Shown: positions 52,026-61,309, counted from the stretch's first letter. The stretch: 64,000 nt of DNA from Streptomyces rapamycinicus NRRL 5491 (GCF_024298965.1 NZ_CP085193.1:4154001-4218000); one strand, 5' to 3'. A program made the numbers and translations. Notes: generated from the sequence alone by a model not told the origin.

Positions 52026-53051
52026 TCAGAAGACCGACTCGGCCTCGTCCATCCGGTCCACCGGCACGGTCTTGAGCTCGGTGACCGCGTTGGCGATCGG
52101 CACCATCGTGATGTCCGTGCCGCGCAGCGCGGTCATCATGCCGAAGTCGCCCCGGTGCGCCGCCTCCACGGCGTGCCAGCCGAAGCGGGTGGCCAGCACG
52201 CGGTCGTACGCGGTGGGCGTGCCGCCGCGCTGCACATGCCCCAGGATGACCGGGCGGGCCTCCTTGCCCAGGCGCCGCTCCAGCTCGGCCGCGAGGCGGT
52301 TGCCGATCCCGGTGAACCGCTCATGGCCGTACTGGTCGATCTCGCCCTTCTGGTACTCCATGGAGCCCTCGGCCGGGTGCGCGCCCTCGGCGACGCAGAT
52401 GACGGCGAACTTCTTGCCGCGGGCGAACCGCTCCTCGACCATCTTCACCAGCCCGTCGACCTCGAAGGGCCGCTCCGGCAGGCAGATGCCGTGGGCGCCG
52501 CCGGCCATCCCGGACTCCAGCGCGATCCAGCCCGCGTGGCGCCCCATGACCTCGACGACCATCACCCGCTGATGGGATTCGGCGGTGGTCTTCAGCCGGT
52601 CCATGGCCTCGGTGGCGACGCCGACGGCGGTGTCGAAGCCGAAGGTGCGGTCAGTGGAGGAGATGTCGTTGTCGATCGTCTTGGGGACGCCGACGATCGG
52701 CAGTCCGGCGTCGGAGAGCATCCGCGCCGCGGTGAGGGTGCCCTCGCCGCCGATCGGGATCAGCACGTCTATCCCGTAGTCACGGGCGTGGTCCTTCGAG
52801 GTCTCGCACGCCTCGCGGAGCCGGGCGCGCTCCAGTCGGGAGGAACCGAGGATGGTGCCGCCGCGGGCGAGGATGCCGCTGACGGCGTCGAGGTCGAGCT
52901 TGCGGTGCCGGCCGTCGAGGAGCCCCTTGAAACCGTCCTCGAAACCGATCACCTCGTCTCCGTGGCCGGCGACCGCGCGGTGCACCACCGACCGGATCAC
53001 AGCGTTGAGACCGGGGCAGTCGCCGCCTGCGGTGAGAACTCCGATGCGCAT
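52026..53051 (-). CDS. pfkA: ATP-dependent 6-phosphofructokinase
   Basis: 341 residues. Glycolytic phosphorylation of fructose-6-phosphate. Motifs: MRIGVLTAGGDCPGLNAVIR (nucleotide loop), PIGGEGTLTAA (nucleotide-selectivity region), PKTIDNDISSTDRTFGFDTA (catalytic Asp in TIDND), VMVVEVMGRHAGWIAL (substrate binding) and HVQRGGTPTAYDR. The length fits the actinobacterial single-domain group. Divergent from pta and closed by a 19-bp hairpin. The neighbouring pta-ackA and pyk genes make this a central carbon-flux region. Confidence 0.96.
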   Translation of the reverse strand: MRIGVLTAGGDCPGLNAVIRSVVHRAVAGHGDEVIGFEDGFKGLLDGRHRKLDLDAVSGILARGGTILGSSRLERARLREACETSKDHARDYGIDVLIPIGGEGTLTAARMLSDAGLPIVGVPKTIDNDISSTDRTFGFDTAVGVATEAMDRLKTTAESHQRVMVVEVMGRHAGWIALESGMAGGAHGICLPERPFEVDGLVKMVEERFARGKKFAVICVAEGAHPAEGSMEYQKGEIDQYGHERFTGIGNRLAAELERRLGKEARPVILGHVQRGGTPTAYDRVLATRFGWHAVEAAHRGDFGMMTALRGTDITMVPIANAVTELKTVPVDRMDEAESVF

Positions 53052-53260
53052 CGTGCTGTGTCTCCTGCTCCCTACGGGTAGATGTGAGCCAGTCCGATTG
53101 TTTCATGGGCGGGGTGGTGCTGTATCCCCCGAGCGACAAGCGCCTTAATCACGGTCGCAGGTATTGTCAAGAGGACTGGGCCGGTCAATGTGGCCGATTT
53201 GTGTCCGATGGGCGCACATAACGAAAACACCGACGAACGCCAGAGGAACGGAGAGCACGC

Positions 53261-55387
53261 GTGACACGCAGCGTGTACGTGACCGGAGTCGAGCGTGGCG
53301 ACGGACGCCAGGTCGTGGAGCTGGGAGTCATGGAGCTCCTGACCCGCCATGTCGACCGGGTCGGCGTCTTCCGCCCCCTGGTGCACGACGACCCCGACCG
53401 CCTCTTCGACCTGCTGCGGGCGCGCTACCGGCTCAGCCAGTCGCCGGAGTCCGTCTTCGGCATGACGTACGGGGACGCGGCCACGCTCCAGGCCGAGCGG
53501 GGCACCGACGAACTGGTCTCACAACTGGTCGGCCGCTTTCACGAGGTCGCCGGCGCGTATGACTACGTCCTGGTGCTGGGCAGCGACTACGCGGCCACCA
53601 GCCTCCCCGACGAGCTGGGGCTGAACGCACGGCTGGCCAATGAGTTCGGCGCCTCGGTGATCACGGTGGTCGGCGGGCAGAAGCAGACCGCCGAGTCGGC
53701 CGGTGCCGAGGCCCACAACGCCTACCGCGCCTATGAGGGGCGGGGCTGCGACGTGGTCGCGGTGGTCGCCAACCGGGTGGCGCCCGGGGACCGCGCGGCC
53801 ATCGCCGAGCGGCTGGCCGCCAAGCTGCCGGTCCCCAGCTATGTGCTGCCCGAGGACGGGTCGCTGTCGGCGCCCACCGTCTCCCAGATCGTCCGCTCCC
53901 TGGGTGCCGAGGTGCTGCTGGGCGATCACACCGGGCTGTCCCGGGATGTGCGGGACTTCGTCTTCGGCGGCGCGATGCTGCCGACCTTCCTGCCCGCGCT
54001 GACCGAGGGCTGCCTGGTGGTGACGCCCGGGGACCGCGCGGACCTGATCGTCGGCGCGCTCGCCGCGCACAGCGCGGGCGCCCCGCCGATCGCCGGGGTG
54101 CTGCTCACCCTGGACGAGCGGCCGGGTCCGGACATCCTGGCGCTGGCCTCGCGGCTGGCCCCGGGGACCCCGGTGGTGTCGGTGGCGGGCGGGTCCTTCC
54201 CGACGGCGGCCGAGCTGTTCGCCATCGAGGGCAAGCTCACGGCGAGCGCGCCGCGCAAGGCGGAGACCGCGCTGGGCCTCTTCGAGCGGCACGTGGACAC
54301 CGCGGCGCTGACCGAGCGCATCGCGGTGGGCCGCTCCGGCCGGGTCACCCCGATGATGTTCGAGCGCGAGCTGATCGAGCGGTCCCGGTCCCACCGCCGC
54401 CGGGTGGTGCTGCCCGAGGGCGCGGAGGAGCGGGTGCTGCGCGCCGCCGACGTACTGCTCCGCCGCGATGTGTGCGATCTCACACTGCTGGGCGAGGAAG
54501 AGCCGATCCGCAAGCGCGCCGCCGAGCTCGGCATCCAGCTCGCCGAGGCGCAGATCATCGATCCGCAGACCTCCCCGCTGCGGGAGCGCTTCGCGGAGAG
54601 CTACGCGAAGCTGCGGGCCCACAAGGGCGTCTCCTACGAGCTGGCGTACGACGTGGTGGCCGATGTGTCGTACTTCGGCACCCTGATGGTCCAGGAGGGG
54701 CTGGCCGACGGCATGGTCTCGGGCGCGATGCACTCCACCGCCGCCACCATCCGGCCCGCCTTCGAGATCATCAAGACCGCCCCGGGCGCCCAGATCGTCT
54801 CCTCGGTCTTCTTCATGTGCCTGGCCGACCGGGTGCTGGTGTACGGCGACTGCGCGGTCAACCCCGACCCGGGCGCCGAGCAGCTCGCGGACATCGCCAT
54901 CCAGTCGGCGACGACGGCCGCCCGGTTCGGGGTGGAGCCGAGGATCGCGATGCTGTCGTACTCCACCGGCACCTCGGGCTCCGGCGCGGACGTGGACAAG
55001 GTGCGCAAGGCGACCGAGCTGGTCCGCGAGCGCCGCCCGGATCTGCTGGTCGAGGGCCCGATCCAGTACGACGCGGCGGTGGACGCCGCGGTGGCGGCGA
55101 CCAAGCTGCCCGAGTCCGAGGTGGCGGGCAAGGCCACCGTGCTGATCTTCCCGGACCTGAACACCGGCAACAACACCTACAAGGCCGTGCAGCGCTCGGC
55201 GGGCGCCGTCGCGGTCGGCCCGGTGCTCCAGGGCCTGCGCAAACCGGTGAACGACCTGTCCCGAGGGGCACTCGTACAGGACATCGTCAACACCGTCTCG
55301 ATCACCGCCATCCAGGCCCAGTCCCCCACCTCCCCGGCGCCCCCGGCCTCCCCGACCTCCCCGACACAGAAGGCGCAGTCCGCGTGA
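53261..55387 (+). CDS. pta: phosphate acetyltransferase
   Basis: 708 residues from a GTG with CGGAGAG upstream. Long form of Pta: N-terminal P-loop-like cobyrinate-synthase domain (residues 1-200, starting TRSVYVTGVERGDGRQ), DRTGG domain (about 215-330) and C-terminal PTA/PTB catalytic domain (from about 375: RRRVVLPEGAEERVLRAADV, SGAMHSTAATIRP, SYSTGTSGSG, VAGKATVLIFPDLNTGN). Converts acetyl-CoA and phosphate to acetyl phosphate. Its stop overlaps the ackA start (GTGA), so the pair is coupled. A short Pro/Ser/Ala-rich tail precedes the stop. Confidence 0.96.
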   Translation: MTRSVYVTGVERGDGRQVVELGVMELLTRHVDRVGVFRPLVHDDPDRLFDLLRARYRLSQSPESVFGMTYGDAATLQAERGTDELVSQLVGRFHEVAGAYDYVLVLGSDYAATSLPDELGLNARLANEFGASVITVVGGQKQTAESAGAEAHNAYRAYEGRGCDVVAVVANRVAPGDRAAIAERLAAKLPVPSYVLPEDGSLSAPTVSQIVRSLGAEVLLGDHTGLSRDVRDFVFGGAMLPTFLPALTEGCLVVTPGDRADLIVGALAAHSAGAPPIAGVLLTLDERPGPDILALASRLAPGTPVVSVAGGSFPTAAELFAIEGKLTASAPRKAETALGLFERHVDTAALTERIAVGRSGRVTPMMFERELIERSRSHRRRVVLPEGAEERVLRAADVLLRRDVCDLTLLGEEEPIRKRAAELGIQLAEAQIIDPQTSPLRERFAESYAKLRAHKGVSYELAYDVVADVSYFGTLMVQEGLADGMVSGAMHSTAATIRPAFEIIKTAPGAQIVSSVFFMCLADRVLVYGDCAVNPDPGAEQLADIAIQSATTAARFGVEPRIAMLSYSTGTSGSGADVDKVRKATELVRERRPDLLVEGPIQYDAAVDAAVAATKLPESEVAGKATVLIFPDLNTGNNTYKAVQRSAGAVAVGPVLQGLRKPVNDLSRGALVQDIVNTVSITAIQAQSPTSPAPPASPTSPTQKAQSA

Positions 55388-56529
55388 ACGGCTCCCGAGT
55401 CCTCGTCCTCAACTCCGGCTCCTCGTCCGTGAAGTACCAGCTGCTGGACATGGCCGACGGCTCCCGTCCGGCCTCCGGCATCGTGGAGCGGATCGGTGAG
55501 GGCCCCGTCGCCGACCACGCGGCGGCCCTCAAGCAGGTGGCCGACGAGCTGGCCGCCAAGGGCCTGGGGCTCGACTCGCCCGAGCTGGCGGCGGTCGGCC
55601 ACCGGGTGGTGCACGGCGGCACCCGGTTCACCGAGCCGACCCTGATCACCGACGAGGTGGTCGAGGAGATCGAGAAGCTGATCCCGCTGGCCCCGCTGCA
55701 CAACCCGGCCAATGTCACCGGGATCAAGGTGGCCCGCTCGCTGCGCCCGGACCTGCCGCAGGTCGCGGTCTTCGACACGGCGTTCCACTCCACCATCCCG
55801 GAGGCGGCGGCGCGCTACGCGATCGACGTGGCGACCGCCGACCGCTGGGGGGTGCGGCGCTACGGCTTCCACGGCACCTCGCACGCGTATGTCTCCCGGG
55901 CCACCGCGGAGCTGCTGGGCAGGGAGCCCGCGGAGGTCAACACGATCGTGCTGCACCTGGGCAACGGGGCCAGCGCCTCGGCGGTGCGCGGCGGCCGGTG
56001 CGTGGAGACCTCGATGGGGCTGACCCCGTTGGAGGGCCTGGTGATGGGTACCCGTTCCGGGGACATCGACCCGGCGGCGATCTTCCATCTGTCCCGGGTG
56101 GGCGGCATGTCGACCGATGAGATCGACACGCTGCTCAACAAGCGCAGCGGTCTCGCCGGGCTGTGCGGGGACAACGACATGCGCGAGATCGGCCGCCGGA
56201 TGGGCGAGGGCGACCGGGCCGCCCAGCTCGCCTTCGACATCTACATCCACCGACTGCGGAAGTATGTGGGCGCGTACACCGCGGTGCTCGGGCGGGTGGA
56301 CGCCATCGCGTTCACCGCCGGTGTGGGGGAGAATTCCGCGGCGGTACGGGAGGCGGCGATGCGCGGCCTCACCGCGTTCGGCATCGAGGTGGACGGCGTC
56401 CGCAACGCGCTGCGCTCCGCCACGGCGCGGCTGATCTCCACGGAGGCCAGCCGGGTCGCGGTGGCCGTGGTGCCCACCGATGAGGAGCTGGAGATCGCCA
56501 GCCAGACGTATCGCCTGGTCAGCGCCTAG
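55384..56529 (+). CDS. ackA: acetate kinase
   Basis: 381 residues from a GTG overlapping the pta stop. ASKHA-fold kinase forming acetate and ATP from acetyl phosphate. Motifs: RVLVLNSGSSSVKYQLLD, GHRVVHGG, FDTAFHSTIP, YGFHGTSHAYVS, VLHLGNGASASAV, DTSMG-like ETSMGLTPLEGLVMGTRSGD, and FTAGVGENS. Complete and of normal length. With pta it supports acetate overflow or uptake. Confidence 0.97.
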   Translation: MNGSRVLVLNSGSSSVKYQLLDMADGSRPASGIVERIGEGPVADHAAALKQVADELAAKGLGLDSPELAAVGHRVVHGGTRFTEPTLITDEVVEEIEKLIPLAPLHNPANVTGIKVARSLRPDLPQVAVFDTAFHSTIPEAAARYAIDVATADRWGVRRYGFHGTSHAYVSRATAELLGREPAEVNTIVLHLGNGASASAVRGGRCVETSMGLTPLEGLVMGTRSGDIDPAAIFHLSRVGGMSTDEIDTLLNKRSGLAGLCGDNDMREIGRRMGEGDRAAQLAFDIYIHRLRKYVGAYTAVLGRVDAIAFTAGVGENSAAVREAAMRGLTAFGIEVDGVRNALRSATARLISTEASRVAVAVVPTDEELEIASQTYRLVSA

Positions 56530-56589
56530 GCTCCGGTTCCGCTCCGCTATGCCCCTTGACTTGAATATTCCGCTCCGAAACAAACCCGA

Positions 56590-56595
56590 TAGGAT
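56590..56595 (+). promoter_or_regulatory. candidate -10 box of a leaderless pyk transcript
   Basis: TAGGAT ends seven bases before the pyk ATG. The same bases also contain AGGA, which could be a ribosome site, so both readings are possible. The 35 bases upstream (from TTGACTTGAATATT at 56556) are clearly A/T-rich for this genome. Confidence 0.4.
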
Positions 56596-56602
56596 CTGCC
56601 TC

Positions 56603-58030
56603 ATGCGCCGTTCCAAAATCGTCTGCACTCTGGGCCCCGCCGTCGACTCCTATGACCAGCTGAAGTCCCTGATCGAGGCCGGGATGAACGTGGCCCGGTT
56701 CAACATGAGCCACGGAAGCCACCCGGAGCACGAGGAGCGGTACCACCGCGTCCGCAAGGCATCCGAGGAGACCGGGCACGCGGTCGGCGTCCTCGCCGAC
56801 CTCCAGGGCCCCAAGATCCGTCTGGAGACCTTCAAGGACGGACCGGTGGAGCTGGTCCGCGGGGATGAGTTCATCATCACCACCGAGGACGTGGACGGTG
56901 ACCGGACCATCTGCGGCACCACCTACAAGGGTCTGCCGGGCGACGTCTCCAAGGGCGACCAGGTCCTGATCAACGACGGCAATGTCGAGCTGCGGGTCAC
57001 CTCCGTCGAGGGCCAGCGGGTGCGGACCATCGTCATCGAGGGCGGGGTGATCTCCGACCACAAGGGGATCAACCTGCCGGGTGCGGCGGTCAATGTGCCC
57101 GCGCTGTCCGAGAAGGACATCGAGGACCTGAAGTTCGCCCTGCGGATGGGCTGCGACATGGTCGCCCTGTCCTTCGTCCGGGACGCGGGCGACGTCCGGG
57201 ACGTCCACCGGGTCATGGACGAGGTGGGCCGCCGGGTGCCGGTGATCGCCAAGGTGGAGAAGCCGCAGGCGGTCGCCAACATGACCGAGGTCGTCGCGGC
57301 CTTCGACGGGGTGATGGTGGCCCGTGGCGACCTCGCGGTGGAGTATCCGCTGGAGAAGGTCCCGATGGTGCAGAAGCGGCTGATCGAGCTCTGCCGCCGC
57401 AACGCCAAGCCGGTGATCGTCGCGACCCAGATGATGGAGTCGATGATCACCAACTCCCGGCCGACCCGCGCCGAGGCGTCCGACGTCGCCAACGCGATCC
57501 TGGACGGCGCCGACGCGGTGATGCTCTCCGCCGAGTCCTCGGTCGGCTCGTACCCGATCGAGACGGTCAAGGTGATGTCCCGGATCGTCGAGGCCGCCGA
57601 GCAGGAGCTGCTCTCGCGCGGTCTCCAGCCGCTGGTGCCCGGCAAGAAGCCGCGCACCCAGGGCGGTTCGGTGGCCCGCGCGGCGTGCGAGATCGCCGAC
57701 TTCCTGGGCGCGAAGTCGCTGGTGGCGTTCACCCAGTCCGGTGACACCGCCCGCCGGCTCTCCCGCTACCGGGCCCAGCAGCCGATCGTGGCCTTCACCA
57801 CCGACGCGTCCACCCGCAACCAGCTCACGCTGAGCTGGGGCGTGGAGTCCTTCGTGGTGCCGTACGTCGAGCACACCGACGCGATGGTCGACCTGGTGGA
57901 CGCCGAACTGCTGAAGCTGGGCCGCTATTCCGAGGGCGACACCATGATCATGACCGCCGGTTCGCCCCCCGGCGTCCCCGGCACCACCAACATGGTCCGG
58001 GTGCACCACCTGGGCGGCGCGGGCCAGTAG
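56603..58030 (+). CDS. pyk: pyruvate kinase
   Basis: 475 residues from the ATG at 56603; family-like from the first residues (MRRSKIVCTLGPAVDSYDQL). Catalyses phosphoenolpyruvate to pyruvate with ATP formation. Motifs: VARFNMSHGSHPEH, ADLQGPKIRLETF, VIAKVEKPQAVANMTEVVAA (catalytic Lys), DGVMVARGDLAVEYPLEKVP, ATQMMESMI and AEASDVANAILDGADAVMLS. The C-terminal allosteric domain is complete (MTAGSPPGVPGTTNMVRVHH). 73 bases after ackA and closed by a 12-bp hairpin. Confidence 0.97.
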   Translation: MRRSKIVCTLGPAVDSYDQLKSLIEAGMNVARFNMSHGSHPEHEERYHRVRKASEETGHAVGVLADLQGPKIRLETFKDGPVELVRGDEFIITTEDVDGDRTICGTTYKGLPGDVSKGDQVLINDGNVELRVTSVEGQRVRTIVIEGGVISDHKGINLPGAAVNVPALSEKDIEDLKFALRMGCDMVALSFVRDAGDVRDVHRVMDEVGRRVPVIAKVEKPQAVANMTEVVAAFDGVMVARGDLAVEYPLEKVPMVQKRLIELCRRNAKPVIVATQMMESMITNSRPTRAEASDVANAILDGADAVMLSAESSVGSYPIETVKVMSRIVEAAEQELLSRGLQPLVPGKKPRTQGGSVARAACEIADFLGAKSLVAFTQSGDTARRLSRYRAQQPIVAFTTDASTRNQLTLSWGVESFVVPYVEHTDAMVDLVDAELLKLGRYSEGDTMIMTAGSPPGVPGTTNMVRVHHLGGAGQ

Positions 58031-58053
58031 CGCCGAACGCGCCCGTAACGCGT

Positions 58054-58091
58054 CCGTGGGCACCGTCTCCGGTTGGAGGCGGTGCCCACGG
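58054..58091. terminator. 12-bp hairpin after pyk
   Basis: CCGTGGGCACCG (58054-58065) pairs exactly with CGGTGCCCACGG (58080-58091); the loop adds a CTCC/GGAG pair. It sits between pyk and the convergent gene ending at 58151, so it probably terminates both. Confidence 0.85.
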
Positions 58092-58150
58092 GCGTTTCCC
58101 TCCTCATGGAGGGGTGTGCGGCTCCCGAACGGGTCGGTGGGGGCGCGGGA

Positions 58151-59485
58151 TCACTCCCCGGTCTTGAACAGATGCATGCCCGGGACGGTCAGGGTGCCGC
58201 CGAACTGGCCGGCCTGCGTCACCGTGACATCGGTGAAGAACACCTCGGGGATGTTCACCGGCGGCGGGCTCTTGGGGCTGAAGGTGATCGGGATGAGCCC
58301 CAGCAGGTTCCCCTTCAGCTCCTCGGTGTACATGGTCACCGTGCCGTCGCGAATGGTCGAGGTGGACCCCTCGCGCGCCTGCACATGCGTGGTGGTCCCG
58401 GCCGGGCCCACCACCAGCTGGTGGAGATCCTTGATGTCCACGCCCGAGGCGGTGAACTTCAGGACCTTCTTGATCTGGCCCCCCTGCGTCTTGACCTCCA
58501 CGATGCCCTTGTAGTCCAGGCCGTGCAGGCTCAGCAGCGTGCTCTTGAGGGTCCAGGGGTCCTCGGGCAGCAGACTCGAGGTGGGTTCCGTCTCGGCGTT
58601 CTCGTAAGCGTCGGCGTCGAACTTCGGGCAGGGGAACGCCTCCTTGCCGTTCGCGTCCTTCGAGGCGGACGCGGAGGGCTTGGGAAGCGCCTTGTCCGCC
58701 TTGTCCTTGGCGTCGTCGACGGTCTTGCCCACCCCGTCCACGGTGTCCTTGACGCCCTTGCCCACCTTGTCCACCGTGTCCTTGACCGGATCGGTGGGCT
58801 TGTCGGAGGACTTGGACGGGGACGGCGACGAGCTGGGCTTGTCGCTGGAGGACGGGCTCGGTGAGGCACTCGGCTCGGCCGAGTCGTCCCCGCTCTTGTC
58901 GTCGGGCGTGAGGACGTCGTGGAGCGTGTCCCCGAGTCCCAGCGGGTCCAGCGGGTTCTTGGACTTCGACGGGCTCGGCGAGGCCGAGGGCTCCTTCGAC
59001 TCCTTCTCGTCCTCGGAGCCGGACGACGGAGCGGAGGAGGAACTGGACGGAGACGGCGTGGGAGCGGCCTTGTCGTCCCGGGACCCGGTCTGGCCGCCCG
59101 AGGACTCCTCAGAGCCCTTGGAGCCGTCCTTGGAGCCCTTCTCGGACGAACCCTTGGAGTCCTTGGCGTCCTTGTCCTCGCCCTGGGCGTCCTTGCTGCC
59201 CTTGGCGTCGTCCTTGTCCGCCTCGTCCGGCTGCGACACACACGGCCCGGGCTTGTAGCGGTCCTCGGGCCGGGGGTTGGCCGAGGCGAGCTGCGGAGTG
59301 AGCCCCATGCCCATCAGCACGGCCGTCGGCATGGCGGCCAGCGCTATGGCCTTGCCGGCGGGCACCTGAAGGCGGGTGAGTACCGACTTCTTCGGTGCCG
59401 CGTGCCGCGGGCCGGTTCTGACCCGGCGTGGGCTCACTCCCTCCGGCTGCTCGGGTCGGTCTTCACCCCGCACGGTGCCTCCCAT
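58151..59485 (-). CDS. secreted Ser/Lys/Pro-rich protein with conserved C-terminal domain
   Basis: 444 residues from the ATG at 59485 (AGGAAG upstream); a GTG at 59473 with GGGAGG is an alternative. Basic N-terminus, hydrophobic segment (AIALAAMPTAVLMGMGLTPQ) ending in LASAN, so exported. Residues about 75-280 are highly charged and Ser/Pro-rich, with an amphipathic repeat (VKDTVDKVGKGVKDTVDGVG). The C-terminal ~150 residues are ordered: DPWTLKSTLLSLHGLDYKG, FTASGVDIKDLHQLVVGP, TVTMYTEELKGNLLGLIPIT. No known enzyme domain. Third gene of an operon with DUF6230 and DUF6114 genes; its start overlaps the DUF6114 end by 23 bases. Confidence 0.82.
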   Translation of the reverse strand: MGGTVRGEDRPEQPEGVSPRRVRTGPRHAAPKKSVLTRLQVPAGKAIALAAMPTAVLMGMGLTPQLASANPRPEDRYKPGPCVSQPDEADKDDAKGSKDAQGEDKDAKDSKGSSEKGSKDGSKGSEESSGGQTGSRDDKAAPTPSPSSSSSAPSSGSEDEKESKEPSASPSPSKSKNPLDPLGLGDTLHDVLTPDDKSGDDSAEPSASPSPSSSDKPSSSPSPSKSSDKPTDPVKDTVDKVGKGVKDTVDGVGKTVDDAKDKADKALPKPSASASKDANGKEAFPCPKFDADAYENAETEPTSSLLPEDPWTLKSTLLSLHGLDYKGIVEVKTQGGQIKKVLKFTASGVDIKDLHQLVVGPAGTTTHVQAREGSTSTIRDGTVTMYTEELKGNLLGLIPITFSPKSPPPVNIPEVFFTDVTVTQAGQFGGTLTVPGMHLFKTGE

Positions 59486-59993
59486 TCCTGGCTTCCTGGT
59501 CCGACGCGGACCCGGCCCCGGCCGGCTCCGGCACGCTGTCACCGTTCCCGTCGTCCTCTGACGCGTTTCCCGGCCCCTCGGCCGGCTGCGCGGAGGGAGC
59601 CTCCCCGGGTGCCCAGGAGATGCTCATGCCGCCGCCGAACAGCGCGAGCAGGAATCCCATCAGGAAGCCGCCGAAGTTCGAGACGGGGATCGACACCAGA
59701 CCGAGCAGGATGGTGGCGACTCCGGCGAACACCCGCACCATGGGCTGGAACCACATGGTCAGGCCCAGGACCACCAACAACACCCCGATGATCAGCGAGG
59801 CCGATCCGGCGGTGGTGGACATGTTGATGGTGAATCCACCGGCGTTGAGGTCGTTGTACGGGAAGTACATGATCGGTACGCCCGCCAGCAGGCTCAACAG
59901 CCCGGCCCAGAACGGGCGCTGCCAGCGCCATGCCCTGAAGGACCCCCGCCAACGGCTGATACGGTCACTCGCCCCCGGCGACTCGGCACTCAT
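59463..59993 (-). CDS. DUF6114 integral membrane protein
   Basis: 176 residues; ATG with GGGAG nine bases upstream. Four hydrophobic segments: PFWAGLLSLLAGVPIMYFPY, ASLIIGVLLVVLGLTMWFQP, VFAGVATILLGLVSIPVSNF and GGFLMGFLLALFGGGMSISW, then an acidic/Ser-rich cytoplasmic or outer tail. This matches the DUF6114 family of actinomycetes, known to me only as a conserved neighbour of DUF6230 proteins. It is translationally coupled to the Ser/Lys-rich protein gene downstream. Confidence 0.88.
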   Translation of the reverse strand: MSAESPGASDRISRWRGSFRAWRWQRPFWAGLLSLLAGVPIMYFPYNDLNAGGFTINMSTTAGSASLIIGVLLVVLGLTMWFQPMVRVFAGVATILLGLVSIPVSNFGGFLMGFLLALFGGGMSISWAPGEAPSAQPAEGPGNASEDDGNGDSVPEPAGAGSASDQEARNGRHRAG

Positions 59994-60129
59994 TGAAAAC
60001 AGCTCCCTGGGGCTGGCGATCGGTGTGATCGCGGTTGTTCTACAGCGGTACTAGCCTGGCGCATCCCCGCTGCGGGTCGATGCCCGGGTGAGGGGCAGCA
60101 CCGCGGCCCCCCACCCTTGGCTCAGCTGA

Positions 60130-60747
60130 TCAGAAGCACTCGTTCTTGCCCTTGCTGACCTTCATCGAAAGGCCGGAGAGCTTGAACGTGCCCGCGCTGG
60201 TCGCCCAGGCGGTCTGCTTCACACCGGTCAGCGTGGCGGAATCGGACTGCTGGCCGAACGAACCGGGATCGGCCACATCGCCCTTGTTGATGCCGGGACC
60301 CTTGTGGGCGTCACCCGCCGCGACACCGATGTCGATCCCGCGGAACGTGGCGTCCGCGTTGAGCTGATCGAGATCGATGAAGAGGTTCTTGGCCTCAACC
60401 TGCTTGCTGCCATTGCCGGCCGTCAGCTTCAGCGACACATCGCCGAAGACCGGAACCGGGATCACGACGGACTGGCACAGGCCCTTGAGCTTCGCGCTCT
60501 TGAACGCCGACACCGCGACGGGGATCTTCTTGCCCCCGTGCTGCGTGTCAAGCGCGCCGTACTGCGCGAACCCGGTGCCGTCGAGCCGGTCGACCGAGAC
60601 CTTGAACTGCTGACCGGACACGTTGAACGAGGCCGCGAGCGCACCCTGGGACAGGGCGACGCCGATCGCGGCCGTGGCAGCAACGCTCGGCACCATGACA
60701 ACGGCGAACCGCTTCCATCTGGTGCCGCCACGAGCCACGGACTCCAT
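60130..60747 (-). CDS. DUF6230 family exported protein
   Basis: 205 residues from the ATG at 60747, with AGAAGGAGG upstream; a longer open frame upstream is not family-like. N-terminal TM or signal segment (FAVVMVPSVAATAAIGVALS) followed by a beta-rich outer domain (FNVSGQQFKVSVDRLDGTGF, LCQSVVIPVPVFGDVSLKLT, TSAGTFKLSGLSMKVSKGKN, ECF). DUF6230 members are sometimes mislabelled cholesterol esterase; no hydrolase motif is visible here. First gene of the three-gene envelope operon. Confidence 0.88.
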   Translation of the reverse strand: MESVARGGTRWKRFAVVMVPSVAATAAIGVALSQGALAASFNVSGQQFKVSVDRLDGTGFAQYGALDTQHGGKKIPVAVSAFKSAKLKGLCQSVVIPVPVFGDVSLKLTAGNGSKQVEAKNLFIDLDQLNADATFRGIDIGVAAGDAHKGPGINKGDVADPGSFGQQSDSATLTGVKQTAWATSAGTFKLSGLSMKVSKGKNECF

Positions 60748-61101
60748 GACTTTCCTCCTTCTCGGACGTACATCTCCGGCCGGGGCGGGGCCCCGGACCT
60801 GGGATGGGAGAAGTGCTACGTCCTCGGGAAGGAGAGCGCCCACGTCTCACGGGCGCACACCGCACCCGAAACACCGGCGATCACCCCCGAGCGACAACCA
60901 CTGGCCACGCAATCTCGCGCAACCTCCTGGACAGGCCCTGCTTTGTGGGCAGAGACCCCCCTGTCCACGGTCGGCGCCACTGCCGCCGACCTGCCCGGTG
61001 GGGACCCAACCACACCGACGCGCCGACCGGATGCCGAGCTACGGGGGGATGGACCGAGCTTGGCCGATCGTGGTCCATTCCCGGCCTGGGCACAAGGGGT
61101 T

Positions 61102-61119
61102 CGTTACTAGCGAGTAACG
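61102..61119. promoter_or_regulatory. 18-bp palindrome, CGTTACT-AGCG-AGTAACG
   Basis: Perfect arms of seven bases around AGCG (61102-61119). The form is typical of TetR-family operators. It lies upstream of the DUF6230-DUF6114 operon. Confidence 0.6.
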
Positions 61120-61233
61120 GACGGATAACCGAACTGCGGCAGGACGGTCGAGATCGGCCACACACGGTTGCCGGACAGTGACCGGAAAGAGAGGGAGATT
61201 TACTCCAAGACCGGACAAAGCCGGGGCTTGCGT

Positions 61234-61246
61234 TTACTGGCAGTAA
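61234..61246. promoter_or_regulatory. 13-bp palindrome TTACTG-G-CAGTAA
   Basis: Perfect six-base arms around one G. It shares TTACT/AGTAA with the palindrome at 61102, 132 bases away, so one regulator may bind both. Confidence 0.5.
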
Positions 61247-61289
61247 CAGCGACCGCGTTTACCAAGTTTTAGTAAAGAGCGGTCGCTGT
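61246..61289 (-). terminator. 11-bp stem terminator after the thioredoxin-like gene
   Basis: ACAGCGACCGC (61246-61256) pairs exactly with GCGGTCGCTGT (61279-61289), and inside it TTTAC pairs with GTAAA. It lies 20 bases beyond the stop of the thioredoxin-TPR gene. Confidence 0.75.
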
Positions 61290-61309
61290 GTTGTTTGAGG
61301 AGCCGGAGG

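Larger units (their letters stand above)
60748..61309. other. 562-bp non-coding region between DUF6230 and thioredoxin-like genes
   Basis: No convincing gene is seen: the short open frames lack ribosome sites, family features and the G/C third-position pattern. The region holds the DUF6230 leader (60748-61101), two TTACT/AGTAA palindromes (61102-61119, 61234-61246) and a long hairpin (61246-61289). Both palindromes lie far (over 350 bases) from the DUF6230 start, so a long leader, or an unseen small transcript, is possible. Confidence 0.6.

Noticed and set aside
60804..61181. Small open frames in the gap before the thioredoxin-like gene
   Set aside because: No ribosome site, no family features and mixed third-position bases; treated as non-coding.
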